From SZUA-37 sp964472525 (GTDB lineage Bacteria > Pseudomonadota > Gammaproteobacteria > UBA6429 > Thiohalophilaceae): 64,000 bases of DNA. Shown here piece after piece: positions 54,311-63,684 of this stretch. The first letter of the stretch is position 1, and each line of letters begins with the position of its first letter. The stretch covers positions 1 through 64,000 of the forward strand of contig CAYYLL010000009.1 in assembly GCA_964472525.1 (NCBI GenBank), in the 5' to 3' direction. The position numbers and the translations under genes are program-made. The notes under the pieces were generated by a model. That model did not search any database and was not told where the DNA came from. It saw nothing but the letters and a program-made list of their open reading frames with translations.

Positions 54311-55270
54311 TTATTGAAAATACGAATTAGGAAAAAACTTACTCGAAACCGATGCTCCGAAAGACATGCCTAAACGGTTCGCAAAACGATCAAAAAAGTT
54401 AGGTTTAGGCGTGTAGTCAATAATTTTTTCTGCTTTAATAATTTCGCGTGCAACATAACTACTGCTTCCCAAGGCATCCACTAATCCCAATTTAATACTT
54501 TCTTCACCCGTCCAGATTAAACCAGAATAAAGCTGATCACTTTCTTTTAATTTATCACCTCGTCCTTTTCGAACGGTAGCGATAAACTGCTGATGAATAT
54601 TTTTTAATAAGCCTTGTATAAATTTTATATCTTCAGGTTTTGCTTTTGTAAACGGATCCAGAAAACCTTTATGCGCACCCGCTGTGTACAAACGTCGTTC
54701 TACACCAACTTTTTTCATTGCGCCCACAAAACCAAAACCGTTCATTAGTACGCCAATTGAACCAACCATACTCGCTTTGTCTGCATAGATTTCATCTGCC
54801 GCAGATGCAATGTAATAACCACCCGATGCGCAAATATCGACAATCACTGCATATACTTTTTTCTTCGGGTATTTGTTTTTTAATCGATAAATTTCATCGT
54901 TGATATAGCCAGCTTGAACTGGGCTGCCACCGGGGCTATTAATACGTAAGATAACAGCTTTAACTTTTTCTTCTTTAAAGGCTGCTCGTAAGCCGGTAAT
55001 AATAGTATCCGCATTGGCATCGGATTCACTAGAAATAACACCTTTAATATCAATTAAAGCCGTGTGTTCTTTGTCTGATTTTGATTCATCGATCGAACTA
55101 GCAGGTATATAAATAACAAATAATAAAATAAAAAAATAAACAGCCATAAGTCCTTTGAAGAAAATACTCCAACGACGTGTTCGACGCTGTTCTTTAAGCG
55201 TGGCAAACGCTAAACGTGAAAGTATTTCTTGGTCTGAATTATTTTGTTCAGTCATTTCATTATTTCCCAT
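54311..55270 (-). CDS. sppA: Signal peptide peptidase SppA, short form
   Basis: 319 residues, S49 family. One membrane helix (LMAVYFFILLFVIYIPAS), then LINSPGGSPVQAG-type RINSPGGSPVQ, catalytic Ser in DICASGGYYIASAADEIYAD and MVGSIGVLM. About half the length of E. coli SppA, like the SohB/short bacterial type. An ATG at 55255 is an alternative start. Confidence 0.92.
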   Translation of the reverse strand: MGNNEMTEQNNSDQEILSRLAFATLKEQRRTRRWSIFFKGLMAVYFFILLFVIYIPASSIDESKSDKEHTALIDIKGVISSESDANADTIITGLRAAFKEEKVKAVILRINSPGGSPVQAGYINDEIYRLKNKYPKKKVYAVIVDICASGGYYIASAADEIYADKASMVGSIGVLMNGFGFVGAMKKVGVERRLYTAGAHKGFLDPFTKAKPEDIKFIQGLLKNIHQQFIATVRKGRGDKLKESDQLYSGLIWTGEESIKLGLVDALGSSSYVAREIIKAEKIIDYTPKPNFFDRFANRLGMSFGASVSSKFFPNSYFQ

Positions 55271-55281
55271 TTTATAAAATT

Positions 55282-55947
55282 TTATGTTATGTTTATTTCG
55301 TTCAAGCTATCTACCCAATGATAGAGTACTTTGATATCAGGATAAATAGCTATCGGTTCACATTGTTGCAAACGGCTTTCATCATGTACACCGTGAGCAA
55401 TACCAATGGAGTCGCAGCCTGCATTCCGAGCCATGTTTAAGTCATATTCCGTATCACCAATCATCACTGTTTCATTGGCTTCAACACCAACAAAGTCCAT
55501 TATTTCCTCTAGCATTTGTGGATGTGGTTTAGAAAACGTTTCATCTGCACAACGGGTTACATGAAAATACGGTTTTAAACCTGTTTCGTTTAATACTTTA
55601 TCCAGTCCCTGACGGCCTTTACCGGTTGCAACCGCTACAAAGTAGGCTTTTTTATTTAATAATTCAAGTAATAGTTTAACATGGCTAAACAGTGGCGATT
55701 TTTCACTATTTTTATCCAAAAAATACATGCGATATTGAGCAACAAAATTTTCATATAATTCTTCTTGCCCTGGGTACAGCATTGTTAACGCCTCCTTAAA
55801 CCCAAGACCAATAATATTTCGAATTTGTTCATCACTACGGCTAGCAAAATCCATATCTTGAATAGCCGCTTGCATACAACTTACAATTTTTGCTTCGGAA
55901 TCCATTAAGGTTCCATCCCAGTCAAAAACAAAACATTTATATTTCAT
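55282..55947 (-). CDS. HAD-family phosphatase, Gph-like
   Basis: 221 residues. HAD motifs: nucleophile FDWDGTLMDSE, VAVATGKGRQG, KPHPQML and MIGDTEYDLNMARNAG. Similar to phosphoglycolate phosphatases encoded next to rluC in many gammaproteobacteria; exact substrate not certain. The ATG overlaps the rluC stop (ATGA). Confidence 0.9.
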   Translation of the reverse strand: MKYKCFVFDWDGTLMDSEAKIVSCMQAAIQDMDFASRSDEQIRNIIGLGFKEALTMLYPGQEELYENFVAQYRMYFLDKNSEKSPLFSHVKLLLELLNKKAYFVAVATGKGRQGLDKVLNETGLKPYFHVTRCADETFSKPHPQMLEEIMDFVGVEANETVMIGDTEYDLNMARNAGCDSIGIAHGVHDESRLQQCEPIAIYPDIKVLYHWVDSLNEINIT

Positions 55948-56948
55948 GGATAATGAATGTCCAAGTTGGTCAACACCATTTTTAATTCTTTATCTAACGG
56001 TGACATTAAATGCAGTGTATTACCATCGGCTGTTTTCATTGATAATTTTTCGGCGTGTAAGAACATTCTTTTTAAACCCTGAGTTTTTATTTGTCGATTA
56101 AAGTCATCATCACCATATTTATCATCTCCAGCGACAGGATGGCCTAAACTTTGTGCATGTACACGAATTTGATGTGTCCGTCCCGTTTTAATGACCACCT
56201 CATATAAACTGGCTAATTTTCGTGACGCAATAATATTAAAGTCACTAATGGCCTGTTTACCATTCGGATTAACACGCACAATTCTTTCACCCGAGGGTAA
56301 AGTACTTTTTTTCAAAGCCAATTCCAGATGATAGCTTTTATTTTTTACATTACCTTTAACCAGTGCAAGATATTTTTTCTGCATCTTGTGCTGCCGAAAC
56401 TGGTCTTGCAAATAGCGTAATGTGGAACGTTTTTTTGCTATCAATAAACAACCGGAGGTATCTTTGTCCAAGCGATGAACCAGTTCAAGAAAGCGGGCAT
56501 CGGGTCTAGCCAGTCGTAATGACTCGATAACACCGGCTTTTACACCACTGCCACCATGTACCGCAAAACCCGTTGGTTTGTTCAGGGCGAGGAAATTATC
56601 ATCTTCATAAATAACGGCATCTTCTAACAAGCGAATAATATACTTACTGGTTGTAAGAGTATCACGCTGCGCGACCCTCACCGGTGGAATACGAATTTCA
56701 TCACCCGCCTGTATTTTGTAATGTGCCTTAATTCGGCCTTTATTTACTCGAACTTCACCTTTGCGAACTATTTGGTAAATTTTGCTTCGAGGTACTCCTT
56801 TTAATAGGGTCAATAAAAAATTGTCGATCCGTTGACCCGCCTGATCTGCGTCAATTTGAATAAAGCGCACTGTCGGCGAAGCTGCGGTATGAGTCGCTGC
56901 CTTATCCTTAATTTTTGAGTGGGATTGATATTTGGTCAAATTTGACAT
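55944..56948 (-). CDS. rluC: 23S rRNA pseudouridine synthase RluC
   Basis: 334 residues: S4 RNA-binding domain (QRIDNFLLTLLKGVPRSKIYQIVRKGEVRV) then the RluA-family catalytic domain with Asp in LVHRLDKDTSGCLLIAKK. Divergent from rne, the same pairing as in E. coli. Confidence 0.94.
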   Translation of the reverse strand: MSNLTKYQSHSKIKDKAATHTAASPTVRFIQIDADQAGQRIDNFLLTLLKGVPRSKIYQIVRKGEVRVNKGRIKAHYKIQAGDEIRIPPVRVAQRDTLTTSKYIIRLLEDAVIYEDDNFLALNKPTGFAVHGGSGVKAGVIESLRLARPDARFLELVHRLDKDTSGCLLIAKKRSTLRYLQDQFRQHKMQKKYLALVKGNVKNKSYHLELALKKSTLPSGERIVRVNPNGKQAISDFNIIASRKLASLYEVVIKTGRTHQIRVHAQSLGHPVAGDDKYGDDDFNRQIKTQGLKRMFLHAEKLSMKTADGNTLHLMSPLDKELKMVLTNLDIHYP

Positions 56949-57466
56949 TTTATTCCATTTTTTCTTCAGTTTAGCGATTAGAGTACCGCTTGCCTATTTT
57001 AACAACATTTTAAGTCATTGATGCTAATCAATAACACTGCTACACTGAAATAAGCGAGATGTCGTATTTCCTTAAAGCGCACCAATATTGGATATTCTCA
57101 ATACTTGGAATTTACATAAATTGGTTAGCCGCTAGCATAACATTAAATTGTTATTTCAATTATTCCGACATCTGCTGTACGTATTCAAGTTACGAGTCAT
57201 TTGCTAAGTTTGTTATTAATCAGCGAGTGATAAAAAGGTGTCTGAAATACCCTTTAATAAAGGATTCAGACTTTAAAATTAGTTATTCGTACTCCCTGGC
57301 CATTTGGTGATATTCCAAAATGATGCGTGGGTTTTATAATACTGCTAACCCCGTTTAAGACAGGCTTGGTAGTATTTTGACCAACCAACGGTTGATAACC
57401 TAAGTTTATCAGCCTATTGGCATGTACAATGGTATAGGTTGAGTACGACAGTAAAAGGTTTTTACA
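56949..57466 (+). other. Long rluC-rne intergenic region, probable rne 5' leader
   Basis: 518 bp without a credible gene. The 3' part can fold: TGATAA/TTATCA (57393-57411) and CCTAT/ATAGG (57413-57438) lie just before the rne start. In E. coli the long rne leader carries hairpins through which RNase E controls its own mRNA; a similar role here is inference from position and length. The 83-codon frame at 57059-57310 has no family resemblance. Confidence 0.5.
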
Positions 57467-60025
57467 ATGAAAAGAATGCTGTTTAACGCCACTCAGCCGG
57501 AAGAGCTGCGTGTCGCCCTCGTCGATGGCCAACGTTTATATGATTTAGACATCGAAACCACCCACCGCGCACAGAAAAAAGCCAATATTTATAAAGGTCG
57601 CATCACACGCATCGAGCCCAGTCTCGAGGCTGCTTTTGTCGATTATGGTGCCGAACGCCATGGTTTTTTACCACTGAAAGAAATTTCACGCCAATACTTT
57701 AAAGAAGGCTATGAAATAGGTGGTGGTAGAATTAACATTAAGGAAGCCCTTAATGAAGGCCAAGAAGTTGTTGTACAAATTGGTAAAGAGGAACGCGGTA
57801 ATAAAGGCGCGGCCTTAACCACCTTTATCAGTCTGGCTGGTCGCTACTCCGTATTAATGCCTAATAACCCTCGTGCAGGCGGTGTTTCTCGCCGCATCGA
57901 AGGCAGTGAACGCAGTGAAATACGTGACGCACTCAATCAACTCGATATTCCTCGCGATATGGGTTTAATTATCCGTACTGCTGGTGTGGGTAAAAACATT
58001 GAAGAATTACAATGGGATTTAGACTACCTGCTGAAACTTTGGGCATCCATTGATGAAGCATCAAAAACACGCCCTTCTCCCTTCCTTATTTATCAGGAAA
58101 GTAATTTAATCACCCGAGCCATCCGTGATTATTTACGCAATGATATTAATGAAATTATTATTGATGAAGAATCGGTATACAACAAAGCAAAAGAGTTTAT
58201 GCAACAAGTTATGCCGCATAATCTGAATAAAATAAAGTTATATACGGATCCTGTCCCATTATTTACCCGTTACCAGATTGAAACCCAGATTGAATCAGCT
58301 TTTCAACGTGAAGTACGCCTTCCTTCTGGTGGCTCCATTGTTATCGACCATACTGAAGCGTTAATCTCTATCGACATTAACTCATCGCGTTCAACCAAAG
58401 GCAGTGACATTGAAGAAACAGCCTTTAACACCAACCTTGAAGCCGCTGATGAAATTGCAAGACAACTTCGTCTGCGTGACCTCGGTGGTTTGGTTGTTAT
58501 TGATTACATTGATATGTCTCCCGCGCGTAACCAACGTGAAGTTGAAAACCGTACCCGTGAAGCAATGAAGTTGGATCGTGCGCGTATTCAAATCGGCAAA
58601 ATATCACGCTTTGGTTTATTAGAAATGTCACGCCAACGTTTACGTCCATCACTGGGTGAATCTAGCCAAATGGTCTGCCCACGTTGTGAAGGCCATGGCA
58701 CTATCCGTGGTGTTTCTTCGTTAGCTTTGTCTATTTTGCGAGTGATCGAAGAAGAAGCCATAAAAGACAATACCACCCGTGTCGAAACTCAAATGCCGGT
58801 GGCTGTTGCAACTTACCTTCTCAACGAAAAACGCGATATTTTAACTGAAATCGAACAACGACAAAAAGTTAAGATTTTACTCATCCCCAATGAAGCTCTG
58901 GAAACACCACATTACACTATCGAACGTATTCGTGAAAATGATGATAATGTAAATGATGAAACTCCCAGTTATGAACTGGCAAGCAAACAGGATGCAGCGG
59001 CAACTCAAACAACACCGCAACAAGAAAGAAAACCCGTAGAAGAAGCTGCGATAAAACAGGTTTCGCCATCAACACCTCGACCGGTTAGCAGCAGCAAACC
59101 TCAAATTGGTATATTCACCAAAATCTGGTTAGCTCTGTTTGGTACGGGTGAAAAGAAAAAACAACCTAATAATAATCACAATAGAAATCGCAACAATACC
59201 CAAAACCGAAATACTAATCGCAACCGTAATACGCAAAGGCGCAATACAAACCAGAATCGTCGTGATAACCAACGACCTTCTAAAACGAACAAAACAGAAC
59301 AAGCCGCTAAACCAGTTCAGAAAACTAACCAAAATGAGGATGACAAAGTAGCTTCAACAGCACAGCCTAATAAGCAACAAAACAAGCAATCTAATAATCC
59401 ACGTAATCCTAGACGCCGACGTAACTCAAACCAGAATCGTCGTAATGATAATCGCAATACACAATCGGATAAACCAGAAGTAGCCGCTAATGCTTCAGTC
59501 AATACCGAGCAGCATAGCAGTAACAATGAAAATGTATCATCAGGAAATGCACCCAGAAATAATCAGGGGAAAGCGCCAGAAAAGCAAACGACGGATACAC
59601 CGACACAAAATACAAAGGCACAACGTACTAACACAGTCGCTAAAGAGCCTTCTAGTCAAAGTGCTCAAGAAAATAATACACCAGCAAAAAATACTCAAAC
59701 AGATACCGCAAAGGTCAGCGCAGTACAAACAAATACTCCAACTGCAAAACCAGTAACAAATGTATCTACTAATAAGCCTGCGCCAAAACCAGCAACAAAG
59801 GCTTCTACTAATAAGCCTGCGCCAAAACCAGCTTTACAACAAGTAGAAACAACGACCAAAGTTGAAACTCGAGTAGAATCGGTTAAACCCAAACAGGCAA
59901 CACCGCATCTAACCCCTGTTAAAACTGAAGCACCAAAACTAGTGCCGACTGCTGCGCCAAAAAAGGACTCCGCAGCCGAAAAAGCCAAACTTACGCAGGT
60001 TTTTACCAAGCCTTCAGATGATTAA
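57467..60025 (+). CDS. rne: Ribonuclease E
   Basis: 852 residues. Catalytic half 1-510: S1 domain (KANIYKGRITRIEPSLEAAF), DNase-I-like site with ISIDINSSRSTKGSD and LGGLVVIDYIDM, and zinc link CPRCEGHGT. The C-terminal half is disordered: Asn/Arg/Gln-rich (NRNNTQNRNTNRNRNTQRRN) and then Pro/Lys/Ala-rich with a 13-residue tandem repeat. This half should bind RNA and the degradosome partners. Central enzyme of mRNA decay and rRNA/tRNA processing. Confidence 0.95.
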   Translation: MKRMLFNATQPEELRVALVDGQRLYDLDIETTHRAQKKANIYKGRITRIEPSLEAAFVDYGAERHGFLPLKEISRQYFKEGYEIGGGRINIKEALNEGQEVVVQIGKEERGNKGAALTTFISLAGRYSVLMPNNPRAGGVSRRIEGSERSEIRDALNQLDIPRDMGLIIRTAGVGKNIEELQWDLDYLLKLWASIDEASKTRPSPFLIYQESNLITRAIRDYLRNDINEIIIDEESVYNKAKEFMQQVMPHNLNKIKLYTDPVPLFTRYQIETQIESAFQREVRLPSGGSIVIDHTEALISIDINSSRSTKGSDIEETAFNTNLEAADEIARQLRLRDLGGLVVIDYIDMSPARNQREVENRTREAMKLDRARIQIGKISRFGLLEMSRQRLRPSLGESSQMVCPRCEGHGTIRGVSSLALSILRVIEEEAIKDNTTRVETQMPVAVATYLLNEKRDILTEIEQRQKVKILLIPNEALETPHYTIERIRENDDNVNDETPSYELASKQDAAATQTTPQQERKPVEEAAIKQVSPSTPRPVSSSKPQIGIFTKIWLALFGTGEKKKQPNNNHNRNRNNTQNRNTNRNRNTQRRNTNQNRRDNQRPSKTNKTEQAAKPVQKTNQNEDDKVASTAQPNKQQNKQSNNPRNPRRRRNSNQNRRNDNRNTQSDKPEVAANASVNTEQHSSNNENVSSGNAPRNNQGKAPEKQTTDTPTQNTKAQRTNTVAKEPSSQSAQENNTPAKNTQTDTAKVSAVQTNTPTAKPVTNVSTNKPAPKPATKASTNKPAPKPALQQVETTTKVETRVESVKPKQATPHLTPVKTEAPKLVPTAAPKKDSAAEKAKLTQVFTKPSDD
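59765..59832 (+). repeat. 39-bp tandem repeat in the rne C-terminal region
   Basis: Nearly two exact copies of a 39-bp unit encoding STNKPAPKPATKA. In frame, so copy number changes would not disrupt the protein. Confidence 0.85.
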
Positions 60026-60036
60026 ATAAAAGAATT

Positions 60037-60073
60037 AACACTCTCTCTTTAAATTAACTAAAGAGAGAGTGTT
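60037..60073. terminator. Strong hairpin terminator after rne
   Basis: Perfect 15-bp stem AACACTCTCTCTTTA/TAAAGAGAGAGTGTT with a 7-base loop, 12 bp after the rne stop and 22 bp from the end of the convergent phosphatase gene. It probably serves both transcripts, though the U-tracts are short. Confidence 0.75.
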
Positions 60074-60094
60074 TAATTTAGATAGCCGTATATT

Positions 60095-60589
60095 CTATAT
60101 TCTACGGCTTTTTTTTTGAATATGTAAAATTAAACCAAGCGAAGCTTGCTCAAGCATATCAAAAACTTTTTCAAAGCCTTGCGTACCACCGTAATAAGGA
60201 TCAGGCACCTCATCAAACGAAAGATCATCTGCAAAATCTAAAAATAGTCTCAACTGTTCTTTTTTTTCCGATGGGCACATTTCATCTAAAATCGCATAAT
60301 TATCTTTATCCATCGCAAGCACATAATCAAACTTATCAAAATCAGATACCGTTACCTTGCGCCCTTTTAAATCGCTTAAATCAATACCACGCGCCTCGGC
60401 TGTTTCCTGCGCACGATGGTCAGGCGGCTCGCCAACATGATAAGCATGAGTCCCCGCAGAATCCGTTATAAACATGTCTGTTAACTTTTTTTCTGAAACC
60501 AAATGGCGAAAGATCCCCTCCGCTGTTGGTGAACGGCATATATTGCCCATACAAACGAAAAGAACGGAGGTTTTTTGTTTATTTTTCAT
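60095..60589 (-). CDS. Low-molecular-weight protein-tyrosine-phosphatase
   Basis: 164 residues. P-loop VCMGNICRSPTAEG (C-x5-R-S) near residue 13 and general-acid Asp in VPDPYYGG. Dephosphorylates tyrosine or arginine residues in relatives; no kinase or exopolysaccharide genes nearby to indicate a target. Confidence 0.93.
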   Translation of the reverse strand: MKNKQKTSVLFVCMGNICRSPTAEGIFRHLVSEKKLTDMFITDSAGTHAYHVGEPPDHRAQETAEARGIDLSDLKGRKVTVSDFDKFDYVLAMDKDNYAILDEMCPSEKKEQLRLFLDFADDLSFDEVPDPYYGGTQGFEKVFDMLEQASLGLILHIQKKSRRI

Positions 60590-60768
60590 ATGTTTACGCT
60601 GACTAAGGAAATAATAATTAGGCTTAGAATTAACTGCTACTGTTTAATAAAATTATTACAGCAAGTTCCAATTAAATCCGAGCAATTATACCTTATTTGA
60701 GCAGAAAAAAAGTACACCATTCTTCTCTGCCATTCAAATCAATGGTTAAAGTTCTTATGATAACACTT

Positions 60769-61701
60769 TTATGAAGGAATAAATTCGATTGGGAAAGTCA
60801 CTGTAATGGATTCTTTACCACTTAAACCAAAGTTAAATTGTTTTACTCGTGACACAATGCGTCGTTCAAGACTGGGGTTATTCAGTTCGCTCACTACAAT
60901 TCTAACCTTAACAACTTTGCCGGATGGTGCGATGGTTATTTCAAGAATAATTTTTCCTTTTAAGCCCGGATATTGTCGTCTTGCACGATTATACAAAGAG
61001 TACAATTTACTTTTATTTTGATCGAAAACAATAGTGACTTGTTCTTCTAATCTGATATTTGCTTTAGATGTAGTTCTCTTATTTGGTTTACGTATTGTAT
61101 TTGTTGCGAGTAATGATTCTCTGAATTTGTTTAACTCTTTGGCTGATAATCGCGTATGACTAGTCACCATTGCATATTTTCCAGATTTTATTCCGCCACT
61201 TCCTACCCCAACCCCTTTACTAAGTACGTCTTTGTTAATAGCAACAGCCTTTGTTGCGGCCTTTGATGTGCGCCCACTCACCATGGCACTCACGTCAGAG
61301 GTGTCCATTAAATCAGCAAGCTCATTACTTAATGCCAGTAAACCACTCGATTCTGCTTTCTTGCGTGCTTTTTTGAGGGCTTTGGTTAACGATTTATTTT
61401 TTCGAGCCTTAGCAGGCGGTTTCTTTTTAATTCTTGGCTTTAATTTTGGCTTAGGTAAAGGTTTTGGTTTTTCTTTAATAACCACAGGTTTTTTCTTTTC
61501 TGTGAGAAATTTTGCAATACGTTCAGGGACCACTGTTTGGGTCTTTCGAGTTTGTTCAGGGACAGGAATTTTAGATGCCACAAAACCAACAAGTAGAGTT
61601 ATCGTTAAAACGATACTGACAAAGATATTAAATCGATGATCTCGCTTACTTTGTGGACTCCAATTTAGAGCCAAACTATTATATGTAACAACTGCATCCA
61701 T
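60769..61701 (-). CDS. AgmX/TonB-C domain energy transducer-like protein
   Basis: 310 residues. One N-terminal membrane helix (FNIFVSIVLTITLLVGFVAS), a Pro/Lys-rich periplasmic spacer (KEKPKPLPKPKLKPRIKKK), a helical middle and a C-terminal AgmX/PglI-type TonB-C domain (YPGLKGKIILEITIAPSGKVVKVRIV...VKQFNFGLSG). Last gene of an operon with ExbB and two ExbD proteins; expected to relay proton-driven motion from that motor across the periplasm. Myxococcus gliding proteins GltG/GltJ (AgmX) share the domain. No TonB-dependent receptor gene adjoins. Confidence 0.8.
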   Translation of the reverse strand: MDAVVTYNSLALNWSPQSKRDHRFNIFVSIVLTITLLVGFVASKIPVPEQTRKTQTVVPERIAKFLTEKKKPVVIKEKPKPLPKPKLKPRIKKKPPAKARKNKSLTKALKKARKKAESSGLLALSNELADLMDTSDVSAMVSGRTSKAATKAVAINKDVLSKGVGVGSGGIKSGKYAMVTSHTRLSAKELNKFRESLLATNTIRKPNKRTTSKANIRLEEQVTIVFDQNKSKLYSLYNRARRQYPGLKGKIILEITIAPSGKVVKVRIVVSELNNPSLERRIVSRVKQFNFGLSGKESITVTFPIEFIPS

Positions 61702-61754
61702 TAAACTTAGGTTCCTTAAATACCAACTGTCTTATGTTTCTACTAAATATTTTA

Positions 61755-62270
61755 TTAGCTTTGTTTGTTTTTTGCTTTTTGCATTGCAGCAAAAGCGATA
61801 TGTGTAAAATTAGCCTGCCGACAGGTTGATAAAATCTTTCGGAGTAATTCATACGGTATTGCCTCATCCCCCATAATAGTTACCGCCAGTCCAGTATTTT
61901 TTTTGACTTTTGATATTCTTAAATTTTTAGAATACTGAAAATCTAACTCTTTCTTTAACCCTTTGATTAAGAGATCGTTATCTGGGTGAGCTAACACATC
62001 ATTCACAACAGCAACCTGACGCCCATCGACTAGAATATCTTTAGTTGTTACGGCGATAACAATGGTTTCTTTCGGTGACTTTGTTGCTACCGATGTGGGT
62101 AATTTTATATTTTTGCTATTTGGTAATTGCTGAGAGTTATTGGAATTAACCAGAAGGAAAAAAACCAGAATTGTAAAAATATCCATCAACGAAACCAGAT
62201 TAAGTGATGTCTTTTTTCTAAATTTGTTATAGCGTGCTACACGTCGCTCACTACTTGATGTTTTTATCAT
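61755..62270 (-). CDS. ExbD/TolR-family protein with conserved Asp
   Basis: 171 residues: one membrane helix LVSLMDIFTILVFFLLVNSN containing the proton-carrying Asp30 as in TolR/ExbD, then a periplasmic domain (IVIAVTTKDILVDGRQVAVV...GLAVTIMGDEAIPYELLRKIL). ATG overlaps the upstream exbD stop (ATGA). Confidence 0.88.
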   Translation of the reverse strand: MIKTSSSERRVARYNKFRKKTSLNLVSLMDIFTILVFFLLVNSNNSQQLPNSKNIKLPTSVATKSPKETIVIAVTTKDILVDGRQVAVVNDVLAHPDNDLLIKGLKKELDFQYSKNLRISKVKKNTGLAVTIMGDEAIPYELLRKILSTCRQANFTHIAFAAMQKAKNKQS

Positions 62271-62797
62271 TTTGAACTTACCGTTTGTGCCATCGATGTC
62301 GGTGAGTTGAGTACTGGAGCATCACCAATAGATATATTAGGAAAGAGTTCCACTGTTTCAACCGATGTAAATTCTATAATATCCGCAGAACGCACCCTGT
62401 CCATCACTGCAATCAGTGTTTTATATTTAACTTTTTTACTCAGTAATAAAGTAATGTTGTTTTCATTAGGAAAGCGTCGTTTAATTTCCACTAGAATATC
62501 GCTAAAGGCTTTCCAGTTCGTATTATCTTCTGTACGTGAAAAATGTTTTATTACACCCAAATTTGCATCTTGTATATCAAAAGCATTGGGTCTAACGACC
62601 AATTCCAATTGAAGTTTTATTTTTCCCGCAGAATTTGCTTTTGCATTTATCGGTGGTAAATTTAATTCAAGTACTGTTAATCTTGAAAAAACAGCTGTAA
62701 TTAACAGAAAAGGAATTAATATAACCATTAAATTCATAAAGGCAGTAATATCCATTTCTGCCGCTTCCTGCTTTAATTTTTTACTATGTCGTTTCAT
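62267..62797 (-). CDS. ExbD/TolR-family protein, Asp replaced by Asn
   Basis: 176 residues: membrane helix DITAFMNLMVILIPFLLITA. Aligned with its neighbour (LMDIFTILVFFLL against FMNLMVILIPFLL), the usual proton-carrying Asp is Asn22 here. Periplasmic part ends ADIIEFTSVETVELFPNISI. Its ATG overlaps the exbB stop by one base. Probably a structural partner to the Asp-bearing copy. Confidence 0.85.
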   Translation of the reverse strand: MKRHSKKLKQEAAEMDITAFMNLMVILIPFLLITAVFSRLTVLELNLPPINAKANSAGKIKLQLELVVRPNAFDIQDANLGVIKHFSRTEDNTNWKAFSDILVEIKRRFPNENNITLLLSKKVKYKTLIAVMDRVRSADIIEFTSVETVELFPNISIGDAPVLNSPTSMAQTVSSK

Positions 62798-63423
62798 TAT
62801 TTAACTGCTTGATCATCCATCAGGTTTAAACATTTCACTGCAGACATCTCAAGAACCTCGACTAATTTAGCCGTTTTATTATTTAAATAAGATGCAATTA
62901 AAATAAGCGGAATAGCAACGATCAAACCAAAGGCCGTTGTGTTCATTGCAACGGATATACTCGCAGATAACAAATCTGCTTTTTGAGCTGCCTCGGCACC
63001 GGCTACGGCGGTAAAAGCCTGTATTAAACCAATAATAGTGCCTAACAAGCCGAGCAAGGTGGCTACATTTGCAAAGGTAGCAAGATAGTGTGTGCGTTGC
63101 TCTAATTCGGGCATGACTTCCATAATGCCTGCTTCAAAGGCCGACTCAACAAGCTCACGTCTTGCATTTGAACGTTGACGTGCAAAACCATAATTAAGCA
63201 CCGTGGCTAAGGCTGTTTTACTTTTATGTGTAAACTGGTGTGCACGCTGAAAGTCATTTGCTTTTAACATGGGTATCAATTGTGACCAGATGTTTTTGGT
63301 TTTTCTAAAAGTAATCGACAAATAGAAATAACGTTCAATCGATATTGCAAAACCAATTGCCATGACCACAAGTATCGGGTACATAAAAGGACCCCCTGTT
63401 TGGAAAAACTTAATAATTTCCAT
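62797..63423 (-). CDS. MotA/TolQ/ExbB-type proton channel protein
   Basis: 208 residues, three membrane helices: YPILVVMAIGFAISIERYFYL, LATFANVATLLGLLGTIIGL and NTTAFGLIVAIPLILIASYL. The GLLGTIIGLIQAF and TAFGLIVAIP segments are the family signature. GAGGTAGAT precedes the ATG. Forms the pentameric stator with the two ExbD-type partners downstream. Confidence 0.92.
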   Translation of the reverse strand: MEIIKFFQTGGPFMYPILVVMAIGFAISIERYFYLSITFRKTKNIWSQLIPMLKANDFQRAHQFTHKSKTALATVLNYGFARQRSNARRELVESAFEAGIMEVMPELEQRTHYLATFANVATLLGLLGTIIGLIQAFTAVAGAEAAQKADLLSASISVAMNTTAFGLIVAIPLILIASYLNNKTAKLVEVLEMSAVKCLNLMDDQAVK

Positions 63424-63467
63424 ATCTACCTCACTTTAAATTAAATTAATCGACTTCTATTATTTCT

Positions 63468-63683
63468 TTATTGCTCAGCTTCCTGAATAATAATGTTCTC
63501 ATCTTTATTCTCTATTTCAGCCTGTTCATTACTGTCATCATCAAAATACATTTGATTATATTCTTCATCCAGTTGTCTTAGAATTATTTTACGTTGTGAA
63601 CGATACTCGATAAAAGATATTCGATTATTCGAATAATCGTCTGATAAATTTCTTAACAATGCTGAAACGTCCAAATCATTCAT
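63468..63683 (-). CDS. Small acidic hypothetical protein
   Basis: 71 residues, no recognised family. N-terminal helical part (LDVSALLRNLSDDYSNNRIS, then FIEYRSQRKIILRQLDEEY) and an acidic tail (DDDSNEQAEIENKDEN). Starts 1 bp before the SUMF1 stop region (TAATATG arrangement) and 44 bp ahead of exbB, so it belongs to the operon. Cytoplasmic by absence of a signal. Confidence 0.7.
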   Translation of the reverse strand: MNDLDVSALLRNLSDDYSNNRISFIEYRSQRKIILRQLDEEYNQMYFDDDSNEQAEIENKDENIIIQEAEQ

Positions 63684-63684
63684 A

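Noticed and set aside
57059..57310. 83-codon plus-strand frame upstream of rne
   Set aside because: No ribosome binding site, Tyr/Ser-rich low-complexity content, no recognised family; better explained as non-coding leader.
59129..60009. Long minus-strand frames opposite the rne C-terminal region
   Set aside because: Produced by the low-complexity Asn/Lys/Pro codons of rne read backwards; Cys/Leu-rich nonsense with no start signals.
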